A DNA stretch of 64,000 nt from Phreatobacter sp. (GTDB taxonomy: Bacteria; Pseudomonadota; Alphaproteobacteria; Rhizobiales; Phreatobacteraceae): positions 1-64,000 of the forward strand of contig NZ_JAUYFA010000063.1 of assembly GCF_030691135.1 (NCBI RefSeq), read 5' to 3'. How positions within the stretch are numbered: position 1 is the first letter of the stretch; each line of letters opens with the position of its first letter. Below, one piece after another: positions 10,355-21,060 of this stretch. A program made the position numbers and the translations under genes. Under the pieces are notes generated by a model, which worked only from the letters and a program-made list of their open reading frames with translations, did no database searches and had not been told where the DNA came from.

Positions 10355-11227
10355 TCACTTGCGCTCGAGGCGGGCGAACAGGCTGGACGTGTCCCAGCGG
10401 CCGCCGCCCATCGCCTGGACCTCGCCGTAGAACTGGTCGACCGCCGCCGTCACCGGCAGGGTCGCGCCGTTGCGGCGGGCTTCGGCGAGGCAGATCGACA
10501 GGTCCTTGCGCATCCAGTCGACGGCGAAACCGAAGTCGAACTTGTCCTGGTTCATCGTCTTGTGGCGGTTTTCCATCTGCCAGGATCCGGCGGCGCCCTT
10601 GGAAATGACGTCGACGAGCTGCTCGATGTCGAGACCGGCCTTGCGGGCGAAGTGCAGGCCCTCGGACAGGCCCTGGACGAGGCCGGCGATGCAGATCTGG
10701 TTGACCATCTTGGCGAGCTGGCCGGCGCCGGGGCCGCCGAGCCGGCGGGCGGCGCGGGCAAAGGCCATGATGACCGGTTCGGCGCTGGAATAGTCGGCCT
10801 CCTCTCCGCCGCACATGACGGTGAGAACGCCGTTCTCGGCGCCAGCCTGGCCGCCCGAGACAGGCGCGTCGACGAAGCCGATACCGAGGGCCTTGGCCTT
10901 GGCCTGGAGTTCGCGCGCGACATCGGCGGAAGCGGTGGTGTTGTCGACGAAGACGGAGCCCGGCGCCATGGCCTGGAAAGCACCATCAGGGCCGATGGTG
11001 ACGGCGCGCAGGTCGTCATCGTTGCCGACGCAGGCGAAGACGAAATCCTGCCCTGCGGCAGCCTCCTTCGGCGTCCGCGCCGCCTTGCCGCCATGCTGGG
11101 TGACCCAGGCATCCGCCTTGGCGGCCGTGCGGTTGTAGACCGTCAGATCATGGCCGCCCTTGGCCTTGAGGTGGCCGGCCATGGGATAGCCCATGACGCC
11201 GAGACCGAGGAACGCGACTTTCGCCAT
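10355..11227 (-). CDS. NAD(P)-dependent beta-hydroxyacid dehydrogenase
   Basis: A 290-residue member of the 3-hydroxyisobutyrate dehydrogenase / tartronate semialdehyde reductase family. The Rossmann motif 'VAFLGLGVMGYPMAGHL' opens the protein. The substrate motif 'FVDAPVSGGQAGAENG' lies around residue 118, the catalytic lysine region 'GAGQLAKMVNQ' around residue 167, and the cofactor-end motif 'KDLSICLAEA' near residue 240. Asn at 'YNRT' after strand two suggests NADP rather than NAD preference, a weak inference. Sequence alone does not separate MmsB, GlxR/GarR or related reductases. It is a single gene, convergent with the UDG gene. Confidence 0.85.
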   Translation of the reverse strand: MAKVAFLGLGVMGYPMAGHLKAKGGHDLTVYNRTAAKADAWVTQHGGKAARTPKEAAAGQDFVFACVGNDDDLRAVTIGPDGAFQAMAPGSVFVDNTTASADVARELQAKAKALGIGFVDAPVSGGQAGAENGVLTVMCGGEEADYSSAEPVIMAFARAARRLGGPGAGQLAKMVNQICIAGLVQGLSEGLHFARKAGLDIEQLVDVISKGAAGSWQMENRHKTMNQDKFDFGFAVDWMRKDLSICLAEARRNGATLPVTAAVDQFYGEVQAMGGGRWDTSSLFARLERK

Positions 11228-11402
11228 GACATGAAGCTCCGCTGCGATAGCTGGACAAAAAGGACGCCTACCATCCCCGTGACGGACGACAGGTCAAGCC
11301 TCCACGGCTGCAAACCCGCTCCTGAAACGACATTACGTACAAACACTTAGCCATGCAAAATTCGGAAGACCGCCAATCCGCAATGCTGGCATGCGCCGGT
11401 AA

Positions 11403-12569
<1,167 letters not shown>

Positions 12570-12590
12570 CCAACGCCAGATCGTCACATG

Positions 12591-12624
12591 AAAAACCCCG
12601 GCGGAGCGATCCGCCGGGGTTTTT
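12591..12624. terminator. Strong bidirectional intrinsic terminator
   Basis: AAAAACCCCGGCGG (12591-12604) and CCGCCGGGGTTTTT (12611-12624) form a perfect 14-base inverted repeat with a 6-base loop. A and T runs lie on the two sides. It serves the TRAP binding-protein gene on the plus strand and the patatin gene on the minus strand. Confidence 0.93.
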
Positions 12625-12670
12625 GCATGGGATCACGGGATGCTTGTTGCCCGAACCTCTACCCAGCAGA

Positions 12671-13849
12671 TCAGGGACGATAGCCCGGAGGGCGCTTCAG
12701 CCAGGGCTGGTTGGTGCGGATCTCGTTACGGCCGAACTCGAACAGTGCGTTCATGTAAGGCGGATCGAAGGGCTTCACATAGGGCACCGTGAAGCGGCGG
12801 GAGATGTAGGCCAGGTTGAAGTCGACCCGGTCGCGCTGGGTGACGAGGTACATCCGGTAGATGTCGCCGATGGCGTTCGACGTGATCATCGTCGAGATCG
12901 AACGCGCCGCGATCTGCAACAGACCGCGCTGGACCTCCTCGTTCAGTTCCTGCGTGCGACCGTTGCGGATGATCCAGGCCACGCGCGGGACGCGGCGGAC
13001 CACGGCAGGTGCATTCCGTAGCGGTGCATCGCTCGGATAGAGGAATACCTGGGTCGTCGCCCCGCCGTCGACATGCATTTCCTGACGACGGTTGGCGCCC
13101 ACCATGACGTCCAGCATCACCGGGGGGAACGCTCCGGGAATCGAGGCAGACGCGAGCAGGATGTCGCGGATCGCCTGAACCTTGCCCGGATGGTTGCTGA
13201 CGGCGATCGCGCCGATGTTCCAGGCCACCGGCTGGCCGAGATCGAGATTGGTCGTGCCGATCATCAGCACGCGACCCTTCTGGTACTCGCGGCCGATCTC
13301 CTCGACCATTTCCGGCGTGATGTGGGTGGCGATGAGCGCGGCAAGCGGCCGGCTGTCGGCGACGGAATCACCATTGAGGATGGTGATGATCGGCAGGAGC
13401 TGTGCGATGTTGTCGCGCTGGATGGTCGTGTAGACCGTCTTCAACTGCTCATCGTAACGGCTGCCCAGGAAGGCGAAAGGCGCGGTCAGGGCGCCTGTGG
13501 ACACGCCGGTGACCAGGCGGAACTGCGGACGGTCGCCACGTTCGGTCCAGCCGTAGAGCAATCCTGCACCGAAGGCGCCATTCTCGCCGCCGCCCGAAAT
13601 GGCGAGCAGATGGTCGGTGCCGGTCACCCCCGACAGACGCCGCCGCTGTTCGGCCGCGGCGAAGCTTCCGGTGAGGGCCACCGTGTCCCCGCTCAATGAG
13701 AAACGGGCATCGGGAATGCCGAGAAACGACGCCTCGGATGTCTCGTGCCGCGGAACGGCGGGCAGACGCGGCTGGGTCGAACAACCGGCGATGACCAAGG
13801 TCATCGCCATGACGGCCAGCTGGAACAGGCGGGGGACTGTCGGTTGCAT
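12671..13849 (-). CDS. Patatin-like phospholipase lipoprotein
   Basis: A 392-residue predicted lipoprotein. The lipobox 'LVIAGC' puts the lipidated Cys at about residue 23. The patatin domain (about 80-330) shows the oxyanion loop 'ISGGGENGAFGAGLL', the nucleophile elbow 'GVSTGAL' (G-x-S-x-G) and the catalytic 'DGG' in 'HVDGGATT'. Together these give a complete Ser-Asp dyad. Such proteins hydrolyse acyl esters of phospholipids at the inner face of the outer membrane or in the periplasm. It sits between the TRAP binding protein (convergent, sharing a terminator) and the TRAP permease genes (co-oriented, 95 bases upstream). It may therefore be read from the permease transcript. A link to transport is unproven. 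Confidence 0.88.
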   Translation of the reverse strand: MQPTVPRLFQLAVMAMTLVIAGCSTQPRLPAVPRHETSEASFLGIPDARFSLSGDTVALTGSFAAAEQRRRLSGVTGTDHLLAISGGGENGAFGAGLLYGWTERGDRPQFRLVTGVSTGALTAPFAFLGSRYDEQLKTVYTTIQRDNIAQLLPIITILNGDSVADSRPLAALIATHITPEMVEEIGREYQKGRVLMIGTTNLDLGQPVAWNIGAIAVSNHPGKVQAIRDILLASASIPGAFPPVMLDVMVGANRRQEMHVDGGATTQVFLYPSDAPLRNAPAVVRRVPRVAWIIRNGRTQELNEEVQRGLLQIAARSISTMITSNAIGDIYRMYLVTQRDRVDFNLAYISRRFTVPYVKPFDPPYMNALFEFGRNEIRTNQPWLKRPPGYRP

Positions 13850-13944
13850 GAACCACTCCGTGCCCCATCGATAATGGTCCGCCGACGGAGCGTCTAGGGC
13901 TGAAAAGACACGGGCCGCAACGCAATGTCACGGCCCGGTCGGCA

Positions 13945-15942
13945 TCAGTTGCGCGGAGCCGGCGGCGGCTCCAGCCCGGGCGGCGGACCGCCGAGGCCCG
14001 GTGGCGGCCCCCCGAGGCCAGGCAAGCCACCCGGCGAGTCGAAACTCGGAAGGCCGTTGCCGAGGCCCGGCAACTCGATACGGATCTCGACCTTGGAGGG
14101 ATCGACCGTCGACACCGCGCCCTTGTAGTGCATGACCATGCCCGGGAAGGCGATCACCAGGCCCACCATGATGCACTGGATGACGACGAAGGGCACCGCT
14201 CCCCAGTAGATCTGCATGGTGGTGACGGGCTCCATGCGCAGGCCCGTTATCTTGTCGATATAGGCCTCTTTTGGCGCCACAGATCGCAGGTAGAACAGTG
14301 CGAAGCCGAAGGGCGGATGCATGAAGCTCGTCTGCATGTTGACGGCCAGGATGACGCCGAACCAGATCAGGTCGATGCCGAGTTTCTCAGCTGCCGGACC
14401 GAGCAGCGGCACGACGATGAAGGCCAGCTCGAAGAAGTCGAGGAAGAAGGCCAGCAGGAAGACCATGATGTTGACGACGATCAGGAAGCCCGCCTGGCCA
14501 CCCGGCAGCGATACGAGCAGATGCTCGACCCAGATATGGCCGTTGACGCCGTAGAAGGTCAGCGAGAAGACGCGGGCACCGACCAGAATGAACAGCACGA
14601 AGGCGGACAGCTTGGCCGTCGATTCCGTAGCCTGGCGGACGAGGTCAAAGGTCAGTCGCCGCTTGATCACGGCCAGGATCATCGCGCCCGCCGCGCCCAT
14701 GGCACCACCCTCGGTCGGCGTCGCCAGGCCGATGAAGATGGTGCCGAGGACGAGGAAGATCAGGCCGAGCGGCGGCACCATGACGAAGGTGACCTGCTCG
14801 GCGATGGGCGAGATCATCTTGAAATTGCCGAACCGCTCGATGAGGCCGACCACGATCGCATAGGCAAAGCCGAAGGCGGCGGCTTCGGCGATCAGTGACC
14901 AGACCTGGTAGCCACCCTGCTTGAGGAGGAAGTAGGCGACCATAAGCGCCAGGGTCATGGCGACAGTGAGGAGCAGCCGCTGCGCGCCGAAGTAATGATT
15001 GCAGGCGACGGCGATGAAGGCGACCATCACCGCCACCGACATCGACAGGATGACGAAGTCGGCGCCGCCACGGACGCTCGTCTGGTTCATGATGAAGACG
15101 GCGACGATGGCCGAGAACAGGACGAGGACACCGAGCTTCCAGCTGCCGCGCTTGCCGTCGTCCTGCATGTAGAGGAGCGCTTCCTTGGGCAGCCCAGGTG
15201 CGTTCTTCGGCTGCGTCATGGTCACGAGGAAGACATAGCCCGCATAGAGCCCCGCCAGCACCAGTCCGGGCACGAAGGCGCCCTCATACATGTCGCCGAC
15301 CGAGCGTCCCAACTGGTCAGCCATGACAATGAGGACGAGCGAGGGCGGAATGATCTGCGCCAGCGTGCCGGATGCTGCGATGACGCCGGAGGCGAGCCGG
15401 CGGTCATAGCCATAGCGCAGCATGATCGGCAGCGAGATAAGGCCCATCGAGATGACGGAGGCAGCAACGACGCCGGTCGTGGCCGCGAGCAGTGCACCGA
15501 CGAAGATGACCGCATAGGCGAGACCGCCGCGGATCGAGCCGAAGAGCTGGCCAATCGTGTCGAGCAGGTCTTCCGCCATGCCGGAGCGCTCAAGGATGAG
15601 GCCCATGAAGGTAAAGAACGGGATGGCCAACAGGGTGTCGTTGTTCATCGTCCCGTAGATGCGCTCGGGCAGCGCCTGCAGGAAGTTCGGCTGGAACAGC
15701 CCCAGTTCGATGCCGACGATGGCGAAGAACAGGCCGTTGGCGGCGAGCGCGAAGGCAACCGGGTAGCCGAGCAGCAGGAAGAAGACGAGCGCCACGAACA
15801 TGACCGGGGCCATGTTGGCGCGGACGAAGTCGCCGAAACCGGAGCCGGCGGCGGCATGCGCCGGCTCGGCGAAGAGGGCCAGGGCGAGGAGTGTGAAGGC
15901 GGCGGCGGCGAGCGCGCCCGAGAGGGAACGGCGGATGGACAC
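13945..15942 (-). CDS. dctM: TRAP transporter large permease (DctM type) with Pro/Gly-rich tail
   Basis: A 665-residue inner-membrane permease, longer than the usual 430, as in the TakP / mannitol-chloroaromatic TRAP class. It begins with a cleavable-looking signal (residues 5-33, ending PAHAAAGSG). DctM motifs follow: 'AIPFFTFMGLILERSGMAEDL', given as residues 98-118, 'GTLAQIIPPSLVLIVMADQ', 'ATPTEGGAMGAAGA' and 'MHPPFGFALFYLRSVAP'. An inserted stretch of about 150 residues with extra helices separates the halves. The last 35 residues are a cytoplasmic or periplasmic repeat of GLGGPPP units. The GTG at 15942, six bases after GGGAGA, is preferred over GTG 15966 because it avoids overlap with dctQ. 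Confidence 0.88.
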   Translation of the reverse strand: MSIRRSLSGALAAAAFTLLALALFAEPAHAAAGSGFGDFVRANMAPVMFVALVFFLLLGYPVAFALAANGLFFAIVGIELGLFQPNFLQALPERIYGTMNNDTLLAIPFFTFMGLILERSGMAEDLLDTIGQLFGSIRGGLAYAVIFVGALLAATTGVVAASVISMGLISLPIMLRYGYDRRLASGVIAASGTLAQIIPPSLVLIVMADQLGRSVGDMYEGAFVPGLVLAGLYAGYVFLVTMTQPKNAPGLPKEALLYMQDDGKRGSWKLGVLVLFSAIVAVFIMNQTSVRGGADFVILSMSVAVMVAFIAVACNHYFGAQRLLLTVAMTLALMVAYFLLKQGGYQVWSLIAEAAAFGFAYAIVVGLIERFGNFKMISPIAEQVTFVMVPPLGLIFLVLGTIFIGLATPTEGGAMGAAGAMILAVIKRRLTFDLVRQATESTAKLSAFVLFILVGARVFSLTFYGVNGHIWVEHLLVSLPGGQAGFLIVVNIMVFLLAFFLDFFELAFIVVPLLGPAAEKLGIDLIWFGVILAVNMQTSFMHPPFGFALFYLRSVAPKEAYIDKITGLRMEPVTTMQIYWGAVPFVVIQCIMVGLVIAFPGMVMHYKGAVSTVDPSKVEIRIELPGLGNGLPSFDSPGGLPGLGGPPPGLGGPPPGLEPPPAPRN

Positions 15943-15962
15943 TGGTTTTCTCCCGGTACGCG

Positions 15963-16571
15963 TCACTTCTTGGCCGCGTCGAGCAGGCCTTGCGCCTTGG
16001 CGATTTCGAGCAGCCGTGCGGCTTCCGCCTCGGCCATCTCGTGATGTCCGCCGCCGTGCACGTCCTCAAGTTCGCCGCGCATGATGGCGACGCGCTTGAT
16101 GAGCTCGCTGATGCCCTGCAACAGCAGCAGCACGAAGCCCGCCAGAACAAGGAACTTGGCCGGCCAGACGACGAGGCCGCCGGCATTCATCGACTGTTCG
16201 TTCTGCAGGTAGGATTTCAGGAAGAACGGCCAGCTGTCGTAGAGCAGCAGGATGCAGAACGGCATCAGGAACAGGGTGTGGCCGACGACATCGATCCAGT
16301 TGCGCACCCGCTTCGAGAACAGGCTGTTCACCACATCGATGCGGATATGCTCGTTGGCGAGCAGCGTCCAGGCGGCACAGAGCATGAAGACCGCGCCGAA
16401 CAGATACCACTGAGCTTCGAGCCAGGCGTTCGACGAACTCGAGAACACCTTGCGGATGATGGCGTTGCCGGCCGAGATGACGACGGCCACGAGAATCAGC
16501 CAGCTGGCGGCCTTGCCGATATAGGTGTTGACCGTATCGATGACACGGCTGATCGAAAGCAGTCCCTGCAT
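15963..16571 (-). CDS. dctQ: TRAP transporter small permease (DctQ type)
   Basis: A 202-residue membrane protein with four helices (about residues 20-40, 52-75, 95-115, 135-155). It carries the DctQ pattern 'NAIIRKVFSSSSNAWLEAQWYLFGAVFMLCAAWTL', given here as residues 36-70, then 'NEHIRIDVV' where the conserved Glu-His-Ile-Arg-x-Asp closes the first pair. The last 40 residues are charged and His-rich (HGGGHHEM). Starts further upstream to 16808 are open but lack homology; ATG 16571 follows GGGGAG. dctM begins 20 bases downstream, so the two are one transcript. The matching binding protein is encoded on the opposite strand at 11.5 kb. Confidence 0.87.
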   Translation of the reverse strand: MQGLLSISRVIDTVNTYIGKAASWLILVAVVISAGNAIIRKVFSSSSNAWLEAQWYLFGAVFMLCAAWTLLANEHIRIDVVNSLFSKRVRNWIDVVGHTLFLMPFCILLLYDSWPFFLKSYLQNEQSMNAGGLVVWPAKFLVLAGFVLLLLQGISELIKRVAIMRGELEDVHGGGHHEMAEAEAARLLEIAKAQGLLDAAKK

Positions 16572-16958
16572 GCCGGGTAGACTCCCCTGGAAGGCCCTGA
16601 CCTTGCGGAGCCGCAGGAGAGGACGCCTGGGCACCCCGCTCTCACGCATGCGAGCGGAAGACCCGCCGCCATGAAGCATCATGAAACGTGTCTCGCGACA
16701 ATGGCCGGTCGCTACGTCAGGGACGCAGCCCGCCTTGTCTCTCGATCGCCCACCATGCCTGTCCCGCTGACCGTTCCCGCGATTGTTGTGCGGTGACCGG
16801 TGCGACATCGAAATGTCGTAAGTCCTCTATGCCACGGCTGTGGCGGGGACAACAGTGGTCTGCGGAAGATTTGGACCGGAATCCCCATCCCGGCGCAATG
16901 ATGGGGTGGATCATTCCGTCCGCGGCGACATTTTCCCGACAGTGCCGCAGCCGCGGGA
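16572..16958. other. Intergenic region upstream of dctQM
   Basis: 387 bases with no convincing gene on either strand. It holds one short inverted repeat, CGACAT-CGAA-ATGTCG at 16803-16818, and probably the promoter of dctQ-dctM on the minus strand and the 3' end of the EamA transcript region. No T-tract terminator is visible. The palindrome could be an operator but no regulator gene is adjacent. Confidence 0.4.
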
Positions 16959-17894
16959 TCAGGGGAGGGTCGTCCGCGCCTCCACCTCGGAGCTCCTCAT
17001 CTTGAGCCTGACCCGCTCGCGGTGAAGGGTATAGAGGCCGGCGCCGACGATCAGGACGATACCACCCCAGCTGGTTGCATCCGGCCATTCGCCGAAAACG
17101 GTGATCCCCGAGACAATGGCCCAGACCATGACCGAATAGCGGAAGGGCGAGACGAGCGAGACCTCGACGCCGCGGAAGGCGAGGATCATGGCGTGGTTAC
17201 CGACCACGACGACGGTCGCTGCCGCGAAGAGAAGTCCGACATGGGTGGCGGTCGGCGTGACCCAGTGCTGGAACGGGATCATGGCCGCACCGAACAGGGC
17301 GACCGCGACGCAGGTCGTCAGCGTGATGACGATGGTCGGAATGCGCGGGTCGATGAAGCGCGTGACCATGTCGCGGACCGCGCAGAAGGCGACGCTGGCG
17401 AGCGCCATGGCGGTGGCCGATCCGGCGACGAAGCCCGCGCCGCCCGGCTTCACCACCAGCAGCATGCCCACGAACCCGGCGGCGACCGCCGACCAGCGGC
17501 GCCAGCCGACCTTCTCTTTCAGGAGCGGCCCGGACAATGCGGTGATCAGGAGTGGCGTGATCAGGAAGATGGCGGTGATGTCGGCGATCGGCATCGACGC
17601 GATGGCGGTGATGAAGAGGAAGGCGACGATCGCCTCGAGGCCGGCGCGCGTCGCCACCAGCGGCGATGCCGCCATGCCGATCTGACGGGCGTGGCCGGCA
17701 ATCACCAGCCAGGTGAAGACCATCACGGTCGCGAAGGCGCCGCGGATGGCGATCATCTGGCCTGAGGGCAGGTCCTCCGCCACCAGCTTGACCAGCGTGT
17801 CGTTGGTCATGAAGCAGGCCATGGCGGTGCACATGGCGATGATGCCGCGCCGGTTGGCGCCGCTGTCGACGGCAGGCGCGGTCAGGGGCTTCAC
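16959..17894 (-). CDS. EamA/DMT-family permease
   Basis: A 311-residue inner-membrane protein with ten predicted helices in two EamA repeats (about residues 15-150 and 160-295). Repeat landmarks are 'FMTNDTLVKLVAEDLPSGQMIAIRGAFA', given as residues 28-55, and in the second half 'PFRYSVMVWAIVSGITVFGEWPD' (about 249-271). Members of this drug/metabolite transporter superfamily export amino acids or metabolites; the substrate cannot be read from sequence. The GTG start overlaps the stop of the upstream oxidase gene by four bases (17891-17894), indicating translational coupling. A joint role, such as export of a product of that enzyme, is only suggested by the overlap. Confidence 0.85.
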   Translation of the reverse strand: MKPLTAPAVDSGANRRGIIAMCTAMACFMTNDTLVKLVAEDLPSGQMIAIRGAFATVMVFTWLVIAGHARQIGMAASPLVATRAGLEAIVAFLFITAIASMPIADITAIFLITPLLITALSGPLLKEKVGWRRWSAVAAGFVGMLLVVKPGGAGFVAGSATAMALASVAFCAVRDMVTRFIDPRIPTIVITLTTCVAVALFGAAMIPFQHWVTPTATHVGLLFAAATVVVVGNHAMILAFRGVEVSLVSPFRYSVMVWAIVSGITVFGEWPDATSWGGIVLIVGAGLYTLHRERVRLKMRSSEVEARTTLP

Positions 17895-19039
17895 GAACGG
17901 GCTCCGGCCGGAGCGAAACGGTCGAGGCGGAACAGCGAGAGGTCGTGTCGGCTGCTGCCCGTGGTGGTCAGGTCGGCGAGGACCTCGCCGATGACGCTGG
18001 CGAACTTGAAGCCGTGGCCGGAACAGGGGGAGGCGACGACGACCTGCGGCAGGCCCGGCAAGGTATCGACGATGAAATGCTCGTCGGGGGTATTGGTGAA
18101 GAGGCAGCAGCGCAGCGCCAGGGTCGGCCCGTCCGCTTCGGGAAAGACGTCCCGCAGCACCTCACGCAGCGCGGCTTCGTCCTGCTCGTTCGGCTCCCGC
18201 GAAAGGGTGTCGGCATGGCCGGTCTCCCTGCGGTGGTTGTAGAGGCCGATCTTGAAGCCAGGAACGCTGAAGACCGGGAACTGGTAGCAGGAGCCGAAGC
18301 GCGTCTCGACGATCGAGACCGGGAAGGCGCCGAGCGCAAAGGGTGCGGGATCGCGCGGCTGGAACCAGCCCAGCACCTGGCGCTCGGGCACGGCGATGCG
18401 GGCGAGGCCGGGCGCATGGTCGCTGATCCAGGCCCCGGTCGACAGGATAAGGCGCTCCGCCTCGTAGGTGCCGCGCGTCGTGGTGACCCTGACCCCACCG
18501 CCGGCGGTCGGCTCCCAGCCGGTCAGCGCCTCGCGTCCGCGGATATCGGCGCCTGCCGCCATCGCCATCGTGCTGTGGGCGACGATGGCCCGCTCGCTCA
18601 TGACGAAGCCGGCATCCGCCTGGAAATTGGCGACGTGCCCCTCGGCCAGCCGATAGGCCGGAAAGCGGCGGCGGGTCTCGCGCGCATCCATCACCTCGTG
18701 GGGCAGGTCGTGCTCGCGGCAGGCCGCCAGCGATCCCGCGACGACGCGGCCGTCCGCAGGACCGGCGTCGAGCCCGCCGGTGACGTAGAGAAGCTGTTCA
18801 CCGAAGGCCGCCTCGGTCTCGCGCCACAGCTCGTAAGCCCGGCGCAGCAGCGGCACGTAGAGCGGATGCTCGAAATAGGCGAGGCGGATGATGCGGTTGA
18901 CACCGTGGGACGAGCCCATGGCGTGGGGGATGTCGAACCGCTCGAGGCCGAGCACCCGGCGCCCCCGCCGCGTGAGCTGATAGGCCGCGGCGGATCCCAT
19001 CGCGCCGATGCCGGCTACGATCACGTCATAGTGGGCCAC
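17891..19039 (-). CDS. FAD-dependent oxidase, monomeric sarcosine / N-methyltryptophan oxidase type
   Basis: A 382-residue flavoprotein of the DAO family that would oxidise a secondary amino acid, forming H2O2. The N-terminus holds the FAD fold 'DVIVAGIGAMGSAAAYQL' (residues 4-21) and the following 'LERFDIPHAMGSSHGVNRI', the segment around the flavin N5 and substrate. The Cys of 'LRCCLFTNTPDEHFIVD' (about 313-329) matches the residue that binds FAD covalently in monomeric sarcosine oxidase. The C-terminal 'PCSGHGFKFASVIGEVLADL' closes the domain. The start is GTG at 19039 with GGAG upstream. MSOX and SolA cannot be separated by reading, so no symbol is given. Confidence 0.85.
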   Translation of the reverse strand: MAHYDVIVAGIGAMGSAAAYQLTRRGRRVLGLERFDIPHAMGSSHGVNRIIRLAYFEHPLYVPLLRRAYELWRETEAAFGEQLLYVTGGLDAGPADGRVVAGSLAACREHDLPHEVMDARETRRRFPAYRLAEGHVANFQADAGFVMSERAIVAHSTMAMAAGADIRGREALTGWEPTAGGGVRVTTTRGTYEAERLILSTGAWISDHAPGLARIAVPERQVLGWFQPRDPAPFALGAFPVSIVETRFGSCYQFPVFSVPGFKIGLYNHRRETGHADTLSREPNEQDEAALREVLRDVFPEADGPTLALRCCLFTNTPDEHFIVDTLPGLPQVVVASPCSGHGFKFASVIGEVLADLTTTGSSRHDLSLFRLDRFAPAGARS

Positions 19040-19138
19040 GCTTCGGCGCTCCGGTCGTTTCGTCCCTCCGCCCGTGCTAGCGCCCGGCAGGCTGGCGGTC
19101 GAGCGCCGCTTCGTCGCATCAGCCCCGCAGGGCCCGTT

Positions 19139-19795
19139 TCAGTCGACGACTTGCCGGTAGCTGCGCTGCACCTGGTAGTGGATCTGGTCGAGCATCGGAT
19201 CGCCGGCAGGAGCCTTGGCTGCTGCGCGGACGCGCTTGTAGGCCGGTTTGACCTCGGCCGCATAGGGCGCCATATCGGAGCGCATCTGAACCGCCATCAG
19301 CGATACGGTCATCGCCAGGTCCATCGCGAGGATCGCCGAGATGGCGATGAGCCAATTGGCCGACGTCGAGAAGGCGACGCGCCTGCTGCGCGGCGCAACG
19401 GCCGGCAGCGCGGGCTCGGCGGAAATGCCAGGCTCAGCCTCGACCGCCACGGGTTCGAAGGTCGGCCGATAGCTGCCCGGCGCCATCCGGATGCGCAGCG
19501 GATCGCGTGCACCCGGGCCGGCGTAATAGAGGTCGAGGGCGTTACGCAGCCGCATCGCCGCGACGCGCACGGTGGAATCGCGGTCCGGATTGAAATCCGG
19601 CGACCGGCCGAGACCCTCGACGGCGATCGTATAGGCTTTGATGGTGCGATCGTCCCCGGCGAGCGTGCGCTCGACGACATGGGTCAGGATTGTCGCCGGA
19701 ACCGATCCGGTCGGAACGAGGGTGGATGCTGTAATCCGGCGCAGCGCGTCCCGTATGATTGCGGGATCAGGCTGCGGCGTGGATGAAGGTTTCAT
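19139..19795 (-). CDS. Winged-helix-like N-domain plus single membrane helix, unknown function
   Basis: A protein of 218 aa from ATG 19795 (251 aa if the TTG at 19894 is used; neither has a good ribosome site). Residues about 25-115 match a region found at the front of alphaproteobacterial class III adenylate cyclase-like and TPR proteins: 'VVERTLAGDDRTIKAYTIAVEGLGRSPDFNPDRDSTVRV', given as residues 40-78, then 'LRNALDLYYAGPGARDPLRI' and a closing 'PGSYRPTFEP'. A single helix (about 147-168) leads to a short extracytoplasmic tail. The cyclase or TPR part of those relatives is absent, so this is a minimal form. A transmembrane one-component regulator is possible but unproven. The AT-rich 242 bases upstream hold no gene. 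Confidence 0.6.
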   Translation of the reverse strand: MKPSSTPQPDPAIIRDALRRITASTLVPTGSVPATILTHVVERTLAGDDRTIKAYTIAVEGLGRSPDFNPDRDSTVRVAAMRLRNALDLYYAGPGARDPLRIRMAPGSYRPTFEPVAVEAEPGISAEPALPAVAPRSRRVAFSTSANWLIAISAILAMDLAMTVSLMAVQMRSDMAPYAAEVKPAYKRVRAAAKAPAGDPMLDQIHYQVQRSYRQVVD

Positions 19796-20037
19796 CGCGG
19801 ACGCCTTTGAAAAAAAATCGTCATTGCGCGCGAAGGCGTCGGACGACGGTTGATCTGGGATGCGTGTCGGGTCCGTCGCAGTTTGAACTGCCAAAGCGAG
19901 CCGCCCGTCTGGTGCGGCTTAAGCGAGAGAATTAAGGCTGAAAAACGGCAAATTCCCTTGCGTCACTTGCATAGCTTCCAATCTATTCGAGTATTATCAT
20001 AATGTTGCAGGCGGTCGTCCTAAGACGACACGATCTA

Positions 20038-21060
20038 TCATCCTCCCGTCATGCTCATGTGACGCGACACGGCCGGCTGGCGGGTGCGCCGATCGATCAC
20101 GAAGTCATGACCCTTGGGCTTGCGGGCGATGGCGCGGTCGATGGCCTCGTTGAGCAGATCGTCGGACTCCGAGGCCCGGAGCGGCGCTCGCAGGTCGGCG
20201 GCGTCGTCCTGCCCGAGGCACATGTAGAGCGTGCCGGTGCAGGTGATCCGCACGCGGTTGCAGCTCTCGCAGAAATTATGGGTCATCGGCGTGATGAAGC
20301 CGACGCGGCCACCGGTTTCGGCCACATCGACATAGCGCGCCGGTCCCCCGGTCCGATGCGGGCTCTCGGTCAGCGTCCAGCGTTCACCGAGCCGCGCCCG
20401 CACCAGCGACAGCGGCAGATACTGGTCGAGGCGCGAGGGCTCGATGTCGCCGAGCGGCATGACCTCGATGAAGGAAATGTCCATGCCCTTGCCATGGGCC
20501 CAGGCGACGAGCCCCTCGATCTCGGCCTCGTTGACGCCGCGCAGCGCCACAGCGTTGATCTTGACGTGAATTCCGGCGGCGAGGGCCGCGTCGATCCCCT
20601 TCAGGACGGCATCAAGGTCGCCCCAGCGCGTGATCTCGCGAAACTTCGCCACGTCCAGCGTATCGAGCGAGACATTGATGCGCCTGACGCCGCAGGCGGC
20701 GAGGTCGGCGGCATGGCGGGCGAGCTGTGACCCGTTGGTCGTCACCGTCAGTTCGTCGAGTGCGCCACGGTCAAGATGGCGCGACAGCGAGCGGAACAGT
20801 GTCATGACATCCTTGCGGACGAGCGGCTCGCCGCCGGTCAGGCGGAGCTTGCGGACACCCTTGCCGATGAAGGCCGAACAGAGACGGTCGAGTTCCTCGA
20901 GCGTCAGCAGGTCCTTCTTCGGCAGGAAGGCCATGTTCTCGGACATGCAATAGACACAGCGGAAATCACAGCGGTCCGTCACCGAGACGCGCAGATAATC
21001 GATCGACCGCCCATAAGGGTCGATCATCGGGACTGGTGTCGTCACAGCCTGGTCGAACAT
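20038..21060 (-). CDS. moaA: GTP 3',8-cyclase (molybdenum cofactor biosynthesis)
   Basis: A radical-SAM enzyme that converts GTP to 3',8-cyclo-GTP, the first step of molybdopterin synthesis. In the 340-residue product the N-terminal cluster motif 'CDFRCVYC' (C-x3-C-x2-C, about residues 31-38) binds the SAM 4Fe-4S cluster. '[13 protein letters not shown]' is the SAM-binding GGEP motif. The second cluster motif is '[18 protein letters not shown]' (C-x2-C-x13-C). The protein ends in the conserved Gly-Gly (SMTGG) needed for catalysis. ATG 21060 sits five bases after GGGAGG and is preferred over GTG 21066, which overlaps that site. It is a single gene here; other moa genes are outside the window. 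Confidence 0.95.
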   Translation of the reverse strand: MFDQAVTTPVPMIDPYGRSIDYLRVSVTDRCDFRCVYCMSENMAFLPKKDLLTLEELDRLCSAFIGKGVRKLRLTGGEPLVRKDVMTLFRSLSRHLDRGALDELTVTTNGSQLARHAADLAACGVRRINVSLDTLDVAKFREITRWGDLDAVLKGIDAALAAGIHVKINAVALRGVNEAEIEGLVAWAHGKGMDISFIEVMPLGDIEPSRLDQYLPLSLVRARLGERWTLTESPHRTGGPARYVDVAETGGRVGFITPMTHNFCESCNRVRITCTGTLYMCLGQDDAADLRAPLRASESDDLLNEAIDRAIARKPKGHDFVIDRRTRQPAVSRHMSMTGG

